Shown: positions 11,391 through 22,997, counted from the stretch's first letter. The stretch: DNA of 64,000 nucleotides from Triatoma infestans (GCA_011037195.1 JAAEAF010001579.1:1-64000), one strand, 5' to 3'. A program made the numbers and translations. Notes: generated from the letters alone by a model not told the origin.

Positions 11391-12650
11391 TGTTATTTTC
11401 AAGCTGAACTAATGGCAATTTCTAAATTATTGGAATGGGTTAAGAGTAATAAACTGGAAATTGAAGGAAAATCATTTATTCTTCATACAGACAGCAAGGT
11501 CTCCATAGATGTAATTAAAAATGGCAAAATTCACTATCCTCTAGTAGAAGATATTAGGAAAAAAAGTGATAATCATAAAGGACGAAGATAGCTGGAACTT
11601 TTCAATTAATTGGGTCAACGCCCACGTCTGCAATGAAGGTAAATGAGAGAGCAGACTTTCTGGCAAAACAAGCTTTGAAAGACGAAACACTGGAAATTTG
11701 CTACAACCGTTACCCTAAAACTCACATCGAGACTATTGCAAGAATAAAAAACATTGCAGAAATGGGAAGAGGAATCTAGGCAAACTAAAGGCCAAATGTA
11801 CCAGAGTTTTTCCCAACAGTTTTCGATAGAATTTCAAATAAACAAATCAATTTTAAATCACCCACAGATGACAATGTTTCCTTACTGGACATGGTAAACT
11901 CTAAAGTTACTTTTACCATTTTAAAATTACCAATACAACAATGTGTCCATGTGATGGTCTTAGCGAACAAACACCGAAACATTTACTGTTTGAGTGCTCT
12001 CTATTAAGCCATTTAAGGCAAAATTTATTCAGACATTCGGTGCTTTTGGGCTATGGATGGCCTCCAAGCCAAAAAGACCTAATTACTCACGTGTATATAA
12101 GTATTTCACTGAATTTATAACTAATTTAGATCTGTAGCAAATTTCGACCTAGTTCAACATTCAGTGATATAATATATATCTAATATCAAATATCATACAT
12201 TTTAAATTTTATACCTTGTAGTGTTGTATATATAAACTTTTACAAAGATTAGTTATGTTTTGATTATTTATAATTTTATCTGTTTATGTATTTAAATCAT
12301 TCTTGTGGATATGTCTCTACTTATTTTCTTTTTTTTATCTTTATTATTATTATTATTATTATTAAAAAGTCTATCACTAATATGCATGATTTTTATTAAT
12401 TGGATAATAATTTTATTTAACTTGATATATCACTTAAATTCTTTAATTTGACTTATTAATGTTCTTTTAAAATAATTCTGTTTTTTCTTTTCAAGTTACG
12501 CTCAATTTAGATTTGACATCTTAAATGCTGTTTAATGTATATATTACTCATCTGTTAGACTATACATGTAGTATGTAAATGGAACATGTAAAACTATATC
12601 AATAAACTCCCTCTGGGTAGGAATTTCTGCTTGGAGGAAAAAAAAAATAT
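11391..12650 (+). mobile_element. LINE RNase H domain and zinc-knuckle tail, decayed
   Basis: Directly right of mariner A1, the translation gives FQAELMAISKLLEWV, FILHTDSKVSIDVIKNG, WVNAHV and NERADFLAKQALKD. These show three of the four RNase H acidic positions (E, D, D) in the order found in RNase H-bearing LINEs. A stop follows WVNAHVCNEGK and frames shift. Downstream, CPCDGLSEQTPKHLLFEC near 11940-11995 is the C-terminal knuckle. The 3' untranslated tail ends in poly-A and a TA run at 12640-12660. The LINE is interrupted by the mariner at 10077-11388. Confidence 0.75.
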
Positions 12651-12772
12651 ATATATATATATTATTTGGAAATAATTAATATTATCAGTTAATATCCAAC
12701 ACACCATTGATGTGCTGTTGTATGTAAACAATTATACATATTTAAAATTCTAATCATTAAAAAAAAAACTGT

Positions 12773-12985
12773 GGCGGTACAGTTCATAAAGAACAAGGCT
12801 TGCCAGACGGCATATATCGGGGGACGTGTGGAAAGCACGCCGCAGTTTCCTGCCGTTTAGTTCTGACCATCGCTACCTAGGGCGCTACTAATTGTAGCTT
12901 CCCATTGACTTTGCCATCACGGGAATCGAACCCTGAATACTCACATAAAGGCGAGTGCGCTAGCCACTAGACCAACACGTGAGAA
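12773..12985 (-). repeat. SINE family S2 (tRNA-Glu-like head), minus strand
   Basis: On the minus strand the head reads TTGGTCTAGTGGCTAGCGC (A box) and, further in, GGGTTCGATTCCCG (B box). Both resemble tRNA-Glu. The body runs leftward through GGAAGCTACAATTAGTAGCGC and CTAGGTAGCGATGG, ending near GGCAAGCC. Copies are at 16866-17096 and 55690-55945. Confidence 0.8.
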
Positions 12986-13082
12986 CTTCTAATCATTAAT
13001 CTACAGTAAATTATGTAAAGTAGTTGTTAGATAAAAAATATAAATAAATCCCCTGGAAAAAACCAAACAATAGTCATATTAT

Positions 13083-13450
13083 TACTTTCTCTTACTCCTA
13101 GTAAGAGGAAGTATTGTAATCGTGTCGAAATTTCGATATTGAGTTTTCACCGGAAATATCCGTTTTGAGGTCCCCTGAGTCCAAAAAAGTGGTTTTTAGC
13201 AAATGGTCTGTGTGTGTGTGTGTATGTATGTGAACAGCGTAGCTCAAAACTTTTCTTTTTTTTTAAGCTGCAGAAATAAAGAGTATTTGTTTTTTTTTTT
13301 AACGAATTCATAAAGTAGATATTTTTTCCATGAAATAGATTGATTTCCGAAATCCGTTCTGATTCTGTAATGAGTGCTGTCCATGAAAAGTAGACAAAAA
13401 TGCGTTTGAATGGAGTATCTACTTCAAACAATAAAATAATATTGTTGTAC
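13083..13450 (+). repeat. Family H copy, 5' part
   Basis: Starts with the 5' palindrome CTCTTACTCCTAGTAAGAGG, followed by AAGTATTGTAATCGTGTC, GAGTTTTCACCGGAAATATC, CCCCTGAGTCC, a GT microsatellite near 13208 and GCTCAAAAC. The 3' half is missing or unrecognisable. Confidence 0.75.
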
Positions 13451-13925
13451 AAATATTAAAAAAACCAGTATCAAATATTAGTTAGTAAATATTGAAATTA
13501 TATCATATAAAACGTGTAAAAAGTATAAATATGTTATAAATAATATTAAAAATAATTCCGTTCTCTGAAAGATTCAAATAATAATAGATTTTTTTCAAAT
13601 CTTTCAACTCCTCAAATCCGTAGATAATGACGCTGCTAATATTACCGTCAATAAATAGTACTAAATATTTCTGGTACACACAATTTTTTTTACACTTTAT
13701 TAATTAGGGCAACTTTTTTAATTCATTACTAAATTATGAATAATAAAAAATGAAAAAGGAGTAAGAGTTATAAAATAAAGAAACAAATCCAACGGATAAC
13801 CTCAATGAAATAGCAAATTAGTGAAAGAGAATATAAACATACTGTAACCTACCTACACCTTGATATAACTGGCATTGAGTTAAAATATCAGCTGTTTAAT
13901 TTTCGCTAAAATTACTAAATTAAAT

Positions 13926-14106
13926 ATTACTTTCTCTTACTCCTAGTGAGAGGAAGTATTGTAATCGTGTCAATTTTTTTTTTTACTTTCTCTTACTTCT
14001 AGTAAGGAGGAAGTATTGTAATCGTGTCAAATATTCGATATCAAGTTTTCACCGGAAATATTCATTTTGAGGTCCCCTGAGTCAAAAAAAGTGGTTTTTA
14101 GCAAAT

Positions 14107-14142
<36 letters not shown>

Positions 14143-14600
14143 TGTATGTATGTGAACAGCATAGCTCAAAAACGAAAAACCGTAGAAAGTAGCGTTATCT
14201 GTCAAAATTCCTCAACCGGAAGTACCACATTACTAGTTTTTTTTTTTTTTCTTAGTTTTTGTGATTTTCTTATAAATGGCTCCGACGGATTTTCTTTAAA
14301 CTTCGTATATCAACTACACATACAAAGAGCTACAACTTTTATTTGAAACATTTCTCCGGGAAAATTCATTTAAGGGCATTTCTGGGGGAGGGGTGCGGTT
14401 TAGGTTTTCATTTTAACTGCTATTTCAGCTTATTAGACAATTCTGTCATCTAAATAATGTTAAGTAGAATTAAATATATTGTTAAAAATTCCGAGTTTGA
14501 AAAAAATCGGATAACCGGAAGTGCGTTTGTTAAACACTTTACTAAATGAATTTTTTATAAAATTGCGTAAATCAATACAGTTTTCTTGTGATAGACAATA
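13926..14600 (+). repeat. Two family H copies, one inserted in the other's T tract
   Basis: A first 5' end (ACTTTCTCTTACTCCTAGTG at 13928, ending GTGTCAA at 13972) runs into poly-T. A second complete 5' end then begins at about 13983 (ACTTTCTCTTACTTCTAGTA). The second copy continues through CACCGGAAATATTC, CCCTGAGTC, a long GT run at 14106-14138, CAACCGGAAGTACC, poly-T, an internal TTTCTCCGGGAAAATTCA block and a GGGGGAGGGG block to about 14560. The junction inside a T run supports T-T target choice. Confidence 0.75.
14106..14138. repeat. (GT)n microsatellite inside family H
   Basis: An uninterrupted GT run at the fixed position that all family H copies use for their microsatellite. Open frames through it are spurious. 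Confidence 0.9.
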
Positions 14601-14713
14601 TTGTTTTAATCTAAACAAAATTCATAAGGCGATAATCAACACATAGTTAAACTTGTTTCTGAAAATATAAATAACAATGAATGATAAATTAGCCAATAAA
14701 TTAAATGACTTAC

Positions 14714-14740
14714 CTTATCGTCATCTCCTTCGCTATCACA
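14714..14740 (-). CDS. 27-nt host microexon (inferred), CDSEGDDDK
   Basis: Read on the minus strand, the intron ends TTTTGTTACAG, then 27 nt encode CDSEGDDDK, then the donor GTAAGTCATT follows. The exon is nine whole codons in phase 0 with no stop. The acidic composition suggests a solvent-exposed linker. It is the most downstream of three small exons found on this strand. The next upstream candidate is the 36-nt exon at 22998-23033, about 8.3 kb away. It does not belong to any repeat copy I can find in the window. The gene is unknown to me. The call rests on splice signals, a repeat-free location and shared phase, not on homology. Confidence 0.6.
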
Positions 14741-14749
14741 CTGTAACAA

Positions 14750-15650
14750 AATAAAACGTTCTATGTTAAATTATTATATATATACAGAAAAATACAGTAA
14801 CATATTAAAAACATGTTCTTTAAAAGCTCGCACCAATTCTAAAATTTTACTTATCGTTAATATTCTCACGTTTACAATTTTTTTTTTATTTTTTATTTTC
14901 ATACACCTGGCCGCTAAGTTATTTTATATAAACTTCCTCAAGGTCTATAATAAACCATCCTAGTCCTTTTCCTTGTCTGTTCAAAACTCAATTATATGTA
15001 TGAATAATGACCTATAAAATAAATCCCTCAATATGAGATTTTTAAACAATTTTTGTGTGGAACAAATGATATCTTTTCAAGTAAATTATACATTATTCAT
15101 TATTATACGTTAATATTAATTATTATCTATTTTTGTTCCTTTATATTTTATATTGTGGTAATTATAAAATTTTTAAAATTTCGTATATATTTTTATTAAT
15201 CTCCTACTCTTTCTAATTTTGAGTAAACCCCTGATGAGAAACTGTTTGAAAAAGTTGCACATTTTGAAGAATTATGAGCTATTTAATTATTTGAATTAGT
15301 GCTTGTTTTTTCTTCTTTTTTTTTTTAAGTTTTTTTCGACCCAAAGTCATATGCTCTTGGCCAAAGCTCATCACCCATTCATTTGACATGGCCATAGAAG
15401 CTTCCTCGCCTCGATGGTATATAAAATTGCCTTACTACCATATTTCGCAAATATCGATGTTTGGAAATACACAGCTTCACTTCCAAATGTCCACCTCAAC
15501 TGCTAGAATCTTTCTTGAGTACCTAACCTTAAATGACTAATTCGGCAGCATGAAACAAGACATTTTCCATGAGTGCAAGCGAAATTCTCTTTTTAATCGG
15601 TAAAAATACCTACTTATTCCTCAATATAGTAATTAGTATACGGATCATGA
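14750..15650. other. AT-rich intron-like DNA
   Basis: No gene recognised. Poly-T and AT-rich stretches at 14879-14900 and 15300-15335. The stretch just before 15660 may belong to the LINE that follows. Confidence 0.4.
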
Positions 15651-15659
15651 CTTTGTTTA

Positions 15660-16480
15660 ATTCGGTTAATTTTCATGTCCTTTTGAGATCATAAATCCGA
15701 GGTGATTTGAAATCAGAGCTAATATACGAGAGTTCCATCCATTCAGGGTAAGCTTATCCGTTGATGAATTAAATGCCACGTATCCCGTTTTGATTATGCT
15801 GATTTCTGTATATGCATCGATCAATTTCCTTAACATGTAATCTATTAACATGTTGATCGGAGGAAAAAATGACTGGTCATCAGCCAAACTGTAGCGTGAA
15901 TAGATAATCTTTGCCTACTACCATTCCCATGCTTCAACATTGTCTTTTCCGCTTATGTCTTCCGTATGCTATACAGATTGAATAAAAGAGAGACATGCTA
16001 CATAGCTGTTTCAATCCTTTGATGTCTGGAAAACTGGATGAAATTGCTCCACCTAATTTAATGGATGCCTCGGCATTTTTAAAATTCTGTTAGTAATGTT
16101 CCCAATGCGTACTAATAATACATTTCCTGTCCAAAGCTTCCCTAAACTTTCTCCAATGGTATTGAATCGTAGGCTTTTTTAAGATCTATGAACACCGTAT
16201 GAAGCTCTCGGCCGCAGAACAATCACTTTTCTAGTAGCTGCACTACTGTGAAGATACTATCCGTGCAAATTCTACCTTCATAGAAGCTCATCTGCTTCTC
16301 CTATAGTCCCCTCCCTCCTCCATATTCCTGCTCTAATCTGTGTGAACAGATCAACCAATAGAAGCGATTTACCTCATCATTGGCAGCTCTTTTCTTTTCA
16401 AATTATCTTTCTTTACTAAAAGTCTTCTCTCAACCAAAATCATTCGTTTTTTCTACTATACCTACGACCGCATATGGAAC
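15660..16480 (-). mobile_element. RTE-like LINE reverse transcriptase fragment, minus strand
   Basis: On the minus strand, text near 16260-16230 reads FYEGRICTDSIFTVVQLLEK with frame breaks. The RT motif LHTVFIDLKKAYDSIPLEK lies at about 16200-16155. After frameshifts, SLADDQSFFPPINMLIDY at about 15890-15840 holds the LADD version of the catalytic YxDD box. The frame from 15887 down to 15666 stays open for 73 codons with LTLNGWNSRI near its end. Motif order matches an RT palm on the minus strand. The 5' endonuclease part and 3' tail are not recognised. Several frameshifts show it is dead. Confidence 0.7.
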
Positions 16481-16865
16481 GAGGACATTCCCTTAATAAT
16501 AGAAATGCTTTTAATTAACAATGACTTCTTGCAGATTCTGAACGAAGTGCCATTCTAACAAGCAACATAAATATCAAATTTATTATGCAAAAAGGGTTGA
16601 TATAATTTTGCATTTTTTACGAAATAATATCATTTCCTCAACTGCAATCGGAATCCGTACTTGCTCAAATATAAGCTGCACTCCCCCCCCCTCTTTTTAA
16701 TATATAAAAAATAACAGATGCGGCTTATATTCGGACTTAGTTTTGGAAAAAAGGTTTCTCATAGAATTTTTAAAATTCTGTTAGTTCTGTTTTCCAATTC
16801 GTTATTACATTATTACCATTTAGCAGTAACATTTACATCAAATTACCCTAAAAAAACAAAACAAA

Positions 16866-17096
16866 AAACCTTAAGAGGCAACAGCCCATGAAGGGCCAGA
16901 CGGCGATTTGAATAGGGGGGCGTGTGGTAAGCACGCCGTTTAGTTCCGGCCTTCGCTACCTAGGGCGCTACTAACTGTAGCTTCCCACTTTTTATCACGA
17001 TGCTTGGTCAACATCGACTTTGCCCTCACGGGAATCGAATCCTCAATTTTCGCACGAAAGGCGAGTGCGCTAGCCACTAGACCAACGCTTGAGGAC
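16866..17096 (-). repeat. SINE family S2, minus strand
   Basis: Same structure as 12773-12985: on the minus strand an A box in TTGGTCTAGTGGCTAGCGC, a B box in GATTCGATTCCCG, then AGTCGATGTTGACC, GGAAGCTACAGTTAGTAGCG and the 3' end GGGCTGTTGCC. This copy is longer than the first and nearly complete. Confidence 0.82.
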
Positions 17097-17099
17097 ACA

Positions 17100-18180
17100 T
17101 CAAATTAACAAATGAAAATAAAAACATACTCAATCCAGAGGGGGCAAAGAACTGAGCAAATACACAAGATATACAAGATGGATGGTGTCAATGATTATTA
17201 CAAATTCAAAAGTAAACAAATAATAACTTAGGGAAGAACACTGTAAGGGGATGGTGATATATTGGTTGGCAATATAAAGGTAAATGGTAAATAATAAAAG
17301 AAGGATGTTTACTTTGTTTAAAGTATATAGACAAATTCATTTTTCCAGTTCAGAGAAACATTAGTCACTATTTTAGTAAATTATAACAGAAGGGTATATT
17401 ATATATTTTGTATTTGCAGTTATACCATAATAACACAAACACTAAAAAGAAACATTTCAGGACATAAATGTATTTTATGAGTCACAAAGGGATTCGTGGA
17501 AAGAGTTATACTGAAATAAAAAGAAAAAAGTATATATACAAACATCACCACATTAAGCAAGGTGGACAGAGGGGCGCTAGGATATAGGGAGGACGCTACC
17601 TAGGTAGTAGTAGTAGTATATATGTACATAATAGCCACTGTAGGAAAGTAGTAAAATTGTGTTAGGATTTAGTTTTACATTAGTGTGAGACAGTGTCTGG
17701 TCTAGTCTGTCTGTCTGTATGCGATAGGAAGATGGTAGGGAGAGAAGTGAATTGTAGCGTGGTGGAACTAACATGACAAGGGTCCAAGATCAGGCACGTG
17801 ACCACGTATACACAAACACACATTCCTATCTTTTATTGTAACACATGTTTATGTTAATCATAACATATGTATTAATGTGTTACCACTTTTTTTTTTTTTT
17901 TTTTATTATTAGTTCAGCTTTTTTATTTTGGTTTATTTTAATTTGATCTTCGTTTGCCTAAGCAATTGAACTGTTGTATTCGAACATAACAATTATTGCG
18001 TTAGTAACCAAACATCATTTTCACAGAAATATGTTGACTGGATTCTTAAGACTTCATCAGATAGTCGGCTTTTTATTATTTCTCTTACCGCTAGCTAGGT
18101 GGGGAAATTAGTTGTGGAAAACGTTCATTCGCCTATATATTAATTTTATTATGATTAATATTGTATGGATGACAAAAAAG
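17100..18180. other. Unassigned DNA
   Basis: Positions 17560-17800 have a higher GC content than the flanks, with TCTGTCTGTCTG and TAGTAGTAGTAG runs, but no gene or repeat relative was found. Poly-T at 17888-17904. Confidence 0.35.
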
Positions 18181-18636
18181 TTCAGTAAATTAAAACACCA
18201 CTTTAAAGGAAAGCTGCAACTCCGTCCCTAACTGATTTTGACCAAAACTTTTTATTGTTAGGCCCATTGGTGGAACTTAAACTGAATATCAAGTTTGAAC
18301 ATTCTGGGATTTTTTCACTTCCGCCAACCAACCAACCAACCATCCACACCTCGAACGTTTTTGGAGAAGGTTATGTCTTCTTCTAAAGTGCTATTTCAGT
18401 TTATTATATACGATTCTAACATCTGTATAATATGAATGATAATTAAATGTCTGGTATTTATTTTATCCGACATAGCTTATATTCCCTTTTGTTTCTGAAC
18501 AGTTTCGGATAAAACAATGAGCATACTTAACACCACTATTAAAATTTAGATATAAAGTATTCTTCAAAACATGCCATTTATTATACACTTTTTTCTAATG
18601 TTTAATCATAATTTATAATAATTCCATTTTGGCATG

Positions 18637-18684
<48 letters not shown>

Positions 18685-18726
18685 CATAACCTTATAACCT
18701 TCCGCACATATATACAACCAACAAAC
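18181..18726 (+). repeat. Decayed family H unit followed by family R with (CA)n
   Basis: Positions 18230-18480 contain a weak family H internal unit. Positions 18500-18726 match 3890-4085 (family R; shared ACTATTAAAA, TTCTAATGTTTAATCAT and TAACATAACCTTATAACC), with an expanded CA run at about 18638-18679 that is short in the other copy. The LINE at 18727 cuts family R here. Confidence 0.5.
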
Positions 18727-19673
18727 CAACAAGTGTGGTCGAAGACCCTCGAGGGGACTGGGGCGAGGGTGGTTGGTCCAAGGATCAAGCACTCGGAACC
18801 CATGGGTAAATTTCCCAGCATCTTCCAGGCGGAGATATACGCTATCGGAAGATGTGTTCAATTTAACCTCGATAGGGGATACAGCAATCAGGAGATTGTA
18901 ATCCTTTCCGATAGTCAAGCAGCCATTGGAGCTCTGGGTGCACCAGTTATTAACTCTAAAATGGTTTGGGAATGCCTAGATAAACTTAACGATCTGGGCA
19001 GCAGGAACAAAGTTGCACTCTGGTGGGTGCCGGGGCATGTTGGCATTGAAGGGAATGAGATGGCCGACGCCCTGGCCAAGACAGGCGCTATGACCCCACT
19101 TCTGGGGCCGGAACCTTTTTGTGGGATTAGCGACCAGTTTCTGTTAGAGGAACTTAGGAAGGAGGAGGAGACGAAGAGATCTCAACTCTGGTACTCCCTC
19201 CTCGGGTTGCGGCAGGCCAAGATCTGCTTGGGAAATTATAACCAACGGAGGTCGGAAGGCCTGCATTGGATTGAGCAAGAACAAGCTCCGTGTACTTACC
19301 TTTCAGGGCATTGCCGACTTAGAGGACACCTGGTGAAGCTGGATTTAGAAAGTGACAGCTCATGCAGATTCTGTGGGGAGTTGGAGGATACTCCACTACA
19401 TCTCCTAACAGACTGCGAGGCTGCCACTCAGAGAAGGTTCAGGAACCTGGGCAGCTACCAGGTGGAGGAAGGGGACATACCCTCTCTAGAGCCCGTCAGG
19501 GTATTAGGATTCCTCAGGAATCTTAACCTGATGGAGGTGTTGTAGAACGGATGTTCAATTGGACATCCGTTCGGGTGCTATGGGCAGGCCTGTGGCACCC
19601 AGGGGGCATAGCACCATAGACCTGATCAAGGTCGCAGTGCGTTGGCCCCCCCCGCTAAAAAAAAAAAAAAAAA
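18727..19673 (+). mobile_element. 5'-truncated RNase H LINE, young, GC-rich, with poly-A
   Basis: A segment of visibly higher GC than the flanks runs from GTGTGGTCGAAG to a poly-A run at 19658-19673. It ends in a 3' UTR with GGCACCCAGGGGGCATAGC. It is inserted in family R: text left of it ends in the family R CATAACCTTATAACC block, and family R resumes right of it at GGTCAGGTATAAG. A decayed relative lies at 43955-44960. Confidence 0.88.
18733..19545 (+). CDS. LINE ORF2 C-terminus: RNase H and zinc knuckle
   Basis: An intact 270-codon frame, the longest in the window. Residues about 30-115 are an RNase H domain: FPSIFQAEIYAIGRC (E), IVILSDSQAAIGAL (D), LWWVPGHVGIEGNEMADALA (H and final D). 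The first acidic residue (the D of the usual TDGS) is lost with the 5' truncation. Residues about 195-235 hold GHCRLRGHL and CRFCGELEDTPLHLLTDC, a C-x2-C-x8-H-x4-C knuckle seen in the C-terminus of RNase H-bearing LINEs. RNase H removes the RNA strand during target-primed reverse transcription. The reverse transcriptase and endonuclease are absent, so the frame cannot drive transposition. The ATG at 18733 is an internal methionine, not a genuine start. Confidence 0.85.
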   Translation: MWSKTLEGTGARVVGPRIKHSEPMGKFPSIFQAEIYAIGRCVQFNLDRGYSNQEIVILSDSQAAIGALGAPVINSKMVWECLDKLNDLGSRNKVALWWVPGHVGIEGNEMADALAKTGAMTPLLGPEPFCGISDQFLLEELRKEEETKRSQLWYSLLGLRQAKICLGNYNQRRSEGLHWIEQEQAPCTYLSGHCRLRGHLVKLDLESDSSCRFCGELEDTPLHLLTDCEAATQRRFRNLGSYQVEEGDIPSLEPVRVLGFLRNLNLMEVL

Positions 19674-19674
19674 C

Positions 19675-20150
19675 GGTCAGGTATAAGACGAATATGCGAC
19701 GGATTTAAAATACCATATGTTATCCAACATTGCGGATTTACCCACATATTCAACACATAATTAAATGCTATACGAATTTGAAGATAATCGGTTAACTGGC
19801 TCTGTCCAACTTTATTGAACTGTTTTTTTTTTTTTTTTTTTTTTTGGCGATTTTATCTGTAAAGACAACAAACAGGTTTTATTAAACTTGGTATACTGCA
19901 ACTATGCTTACAGGGCCTATCACTTTTTTTGTTTAAAACAGTTTTTAATTGTCAAAATTACAAATTTGAAGAAAATCGGTTGACTTGATTGAATAGTTTT
20001 AGCAGTTTTCTGCGTTTTTTGCCCATAAAGTCTCCAACGGGTTTCATTAAAGCTTGGGAGATCAAAGTAGTAGAGATTTAATTTTAGTTTGAAACTTTAT
20101 TTAGCTTAGAGAAAGGTGATTTTTTTTTTTTTTTTTAGAGAGGTTTTGGC
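19675..20150 (+). repeat. Family R tail and family H internal units
   Basis: GGTCAGGTATAAGACGAATA to 19760 matches the family R end (compare 4190 and 61440). Positions 19770-20100 carry two weak family H units (AATTTGAAGAAAATCGGTTG, long poly-T, TTTATCTGTAAAGAC). Confidence 0.5.
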
Positions 20151-21540
20151 AGTTGGATGAACATGATCTTTAAAAAAATATTGACGACTACAATATATAT
20201 TTTGTAATAAAACATAAACTTGAAAAAAAAAAAAAATTGTCAATAATAGATAATCAGTGGTAAACAGTAAATTATAATAACATCGTTAAGTTTGAGATGT
20301 GTACGTAACAGTATAATCAAGAAACATTAAAGAAATATTATCATTTGAAGGAGGTTTCTTTTTTTTTTTTTGTAAAACTCTGACTTTAAGGAATATCCTC
20401 CATTGTAACAAATAAAAACGCTATAAACTTTGTTATTTTATGTTAGAGTATTAACTTTTTAACTCTGCACAGAAATAAAATTAAAGTACACAAATTAGAC
20501 AACAAACCCTACTACTGTAAAGTCGTAAAATGTAATAAATATATAAATATTTTTTTTTTTTTTAAAAAAGGAAAAAGGAAAAACGACGAGGTACTAGGAG
20601 AAGCAATAATAATAACATTAGGAAATGTTATGAAACTGTTGTACAAAGTACTAAAGATATATCCACAACCACACAAAGATATAGAGAAGGCTATATAAAT
20701 GTGATATTCCACAAGAAGAAGATTCCAGTAAAGAAAAACAGAAGAATGGGTGGAGTAGACAATGTAATTGTGCATGATTTTCTTTAAGAGAACATATAAA
20801 AAAAAAAAAAAAAGAAATGGAAGAAGTAGGAAATAAGAAGAGGATAACAATAAAGGGAAGGTTATACTGTCGTCCTTGTACTTTAACACTGAAGAACAGA
20901 GAAGCAATAACAGTACAGGGTATACACTCTAGCGGACAGAAGTGGTACACAATATGTACTTAACCAACCTTTTCCACTGCTTTAGTTCTAATAAAGTTTT
21001 ATTTATGGGGAAAATTATGGCAAATTTATACTATTATTGACAAATTTTTTTTTTTTTTTTTTAAACTTTTCTATAAACAAGGGAAACTGTCACTGTCTCA
21101 CAAATGGAAATTGAATCTTTGGGATAGAGCAATATAAGTTTTTAGAAGAATAGTATCGTTTCTTAAGGGCGCCACAAAGTGAATAAAATCTTTTCAGTTT
21201 TCATAAATGAAACAAGTTTCGTGGAGCTCAATAGTTTGATCTTCTTTGAAGTTTCTAATAATAATATTGATATTAAAGTTAACTTAGATTATATGTCTTT
21301 GTAAGAAATACTGGAGACTGATACAGGTTTTGTATATTGATTTCGGTAGTGGGTATAAGACGGGACTAGCAAAGTTTGGGAGACATCACAAATGTAGAAA
21401 GAATACTTTCACTATATTGTTACAAAAGTTATTGTGAATAAAAAACAATGCTACCTTAGAAGTAAGGTAATAAATTCTATTTATTGGTTCTGTTTGTAGT
21501 ATAATTTATATTAATATTTATTTTGATAAATCCTTTTTTT
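20151..21540. other. AT-rich DNA with many poly-T/poly-A tracts
   Basis: No gene was recognised. Long minus-strand frames at 20512-20950 are low-complexity (F, S, L-rich) and come from purine-rich sequence. Confidence 0.45.
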
Positions 21541-21635
21541 AGTAAGAGGAAGTATTGTAATCGTGTCAAGTTTTCACCGGAAATATCCATTTTGAGGTCC
21601 CCTGAGTCCAAAAAAGTGGTATTTCGAAAATGTCT

Positions 21636-21666
<31 letters not shown>

Positions 21667-22222
21667 ACACAGCTCAAAAAACGAAACATCGCAGAAAGTT
21701 CAAATTCCGTTTAGGTATTACCATGGGACCAGACTGTATGTTACATGTCGAAATTCCTCAACCGGAAGTATCCACTTTACTGTTTTTTTTTTGTTTTTTT
21801 TTCACTTTTTAGCACTTTTCTCGCAAATAGTTCCAACGATTTTCTTTAAACGTGGAATATTACGAACTACAATTTTTATTTGAAACATTTCTCAGTACCC
21901 GCATTTAAGGGTACTTTTGAGGGAGGGGTGGTATTTACGGTTTCCATTAAAGCGCTATTTCAGTTTATTACACAATTCGATTCATCTGAATAATATTAAT
22001 TACAATTAAATATGTTGGTGAAATATGGAGTTTGAAGAAAATCAGATGATCGGAAGTTAAGTTTTTATTAAATAGTTTTTTCAGTTTTCGCGATTTTCTC
22101 CATAAAAACATCGACGAATTTCATTTTATTTGGTAAAAAATTAACTATAAAAAAAATTTGTCAATTACAATTTTGAAAATTGGAGTAAAAGAAAGTTGTG
22201 TGAGTGTTTGACACAAGATTTT
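21541..22222 (+). repeat. Family H copy, near complete
   Basis: Begins in a T tract with half of the 5' palindrome (AGTAAGAGGAAGTATTG). It continues through TTTTCACCGGAAATATCC, CCCCTGAGTCC, a GT run at 21637-21656, CAACCGGAAGTATCC, poly-T, TTTCTCAGTACC, a GGGAGGGG block and TTTTCTCCATAAAAACATCG. It ends GGAGTAAAAGAAAGT and then the hairpin GTGTGAGTGTTTGACAC followed by T-rich sequence. This is the clearest plus-strand example of both ends. Confidence 0.8.
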
Positions 22223-22239
22223 GTTATTTTTATTTTGAG

Positions 22240-22545
22240 CTTATTCCACAGACGCAAGAGCTGTTGACTTTATATTGAAATGCTGGATAGATCTTGGAAG
22301 CAAGGTATCTCTTTTTAATCAACTGAAATAAAGCTATTCTGGCAACATGATAATACTGCCGTCCATTATTCGCGTTTGACTGAGATACTCAGTAGATTAG
22401 AGATAGCAACCCTGCCTATAGCCCAGGATCTCATCCGGCCTGCAGCTCATTTTCTCAAAGGACGGCACTTTAAAACTTATGAAGCAGTACGATTAGGATG
22501 CAAGGAGTTTTTTGCCTCAATACCAAAGGAGTAAGTAGTAACATC
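22240..22545 (+). pseudogene. Mariner transposase fossil, family D
   Basis: Frames read WQHDNTAVHYSRLTEILSRL, IATLPIAQDLIR and HFLKGRHFKTYEAVRLGCKE in order, matching the region from the second catalytic aspartate to the C-terminus of mariner transposases. The usual PYSPDLAP motif is degraded and the third catalytic residue cannot be placed. Ends ASIPKE. No inverted repeats were recognised. Confidence 0.65.
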
Positions 22546-22997
22546 ACCAAATTGAAATTCTTGCAAAAAAGATTGGTGAAAGTGTTAGAAAATTAAAGTT
22601 TATATTTTGAAAAATAAGATTTAAGTAAACGTTTTTATATTTACTATTAGATAAAACTGTTTTTATGCACAAAAACAATTGTTGTAACAACCTAATTCTA
22701 GTACGACCTCTCAATAGATCTTCTGGAGTCGTGGTGATTGGTTCTGGGAGATCAACTCCCAAGGTTCTGTTTTCATTTTATCTTGTATTCAGGAAAGCTT
22801 TTTCAGAAGACGGGAAGATAAAACTGGTGAAGGTGAAGGACGTTTCCAGACAAGAAGATGGATGGATTTCTATTTACAATGAGCATTTAGTTTTGTATAG
22901 TATCTATGTCATTGAGAAGTTACATACATTCAAGCTCGCTCAATGCGAATCTGTCATGTCTATGTTTGCAAAAAATTAGTAATAACAGAATACTTAC
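22546..22997. other. Unassigned; 104-codon frame of unknown nature
   Basis: A plus-strand frame at 22665-22979 and a minus-strand frame with VDLPEPITTTPEDLLRGR at 22762-22670 are both open. Neither belongs to a family I can name. No repeat relative exists in the window. Confidence 0.3.

Noticed and set aside
18606..18918. Minus-strand frames through the CA run and the LINE
   Set aside because: They are dipeptide-repeat frames and antisense shadows of the RNase H frame.
20512..20950. Minus-strand frames of 131 and 99 codons
   Set aside because: Low-complexity F/S/L-rich text from purine-rich DNA, overlapping in two frames, with no domain.
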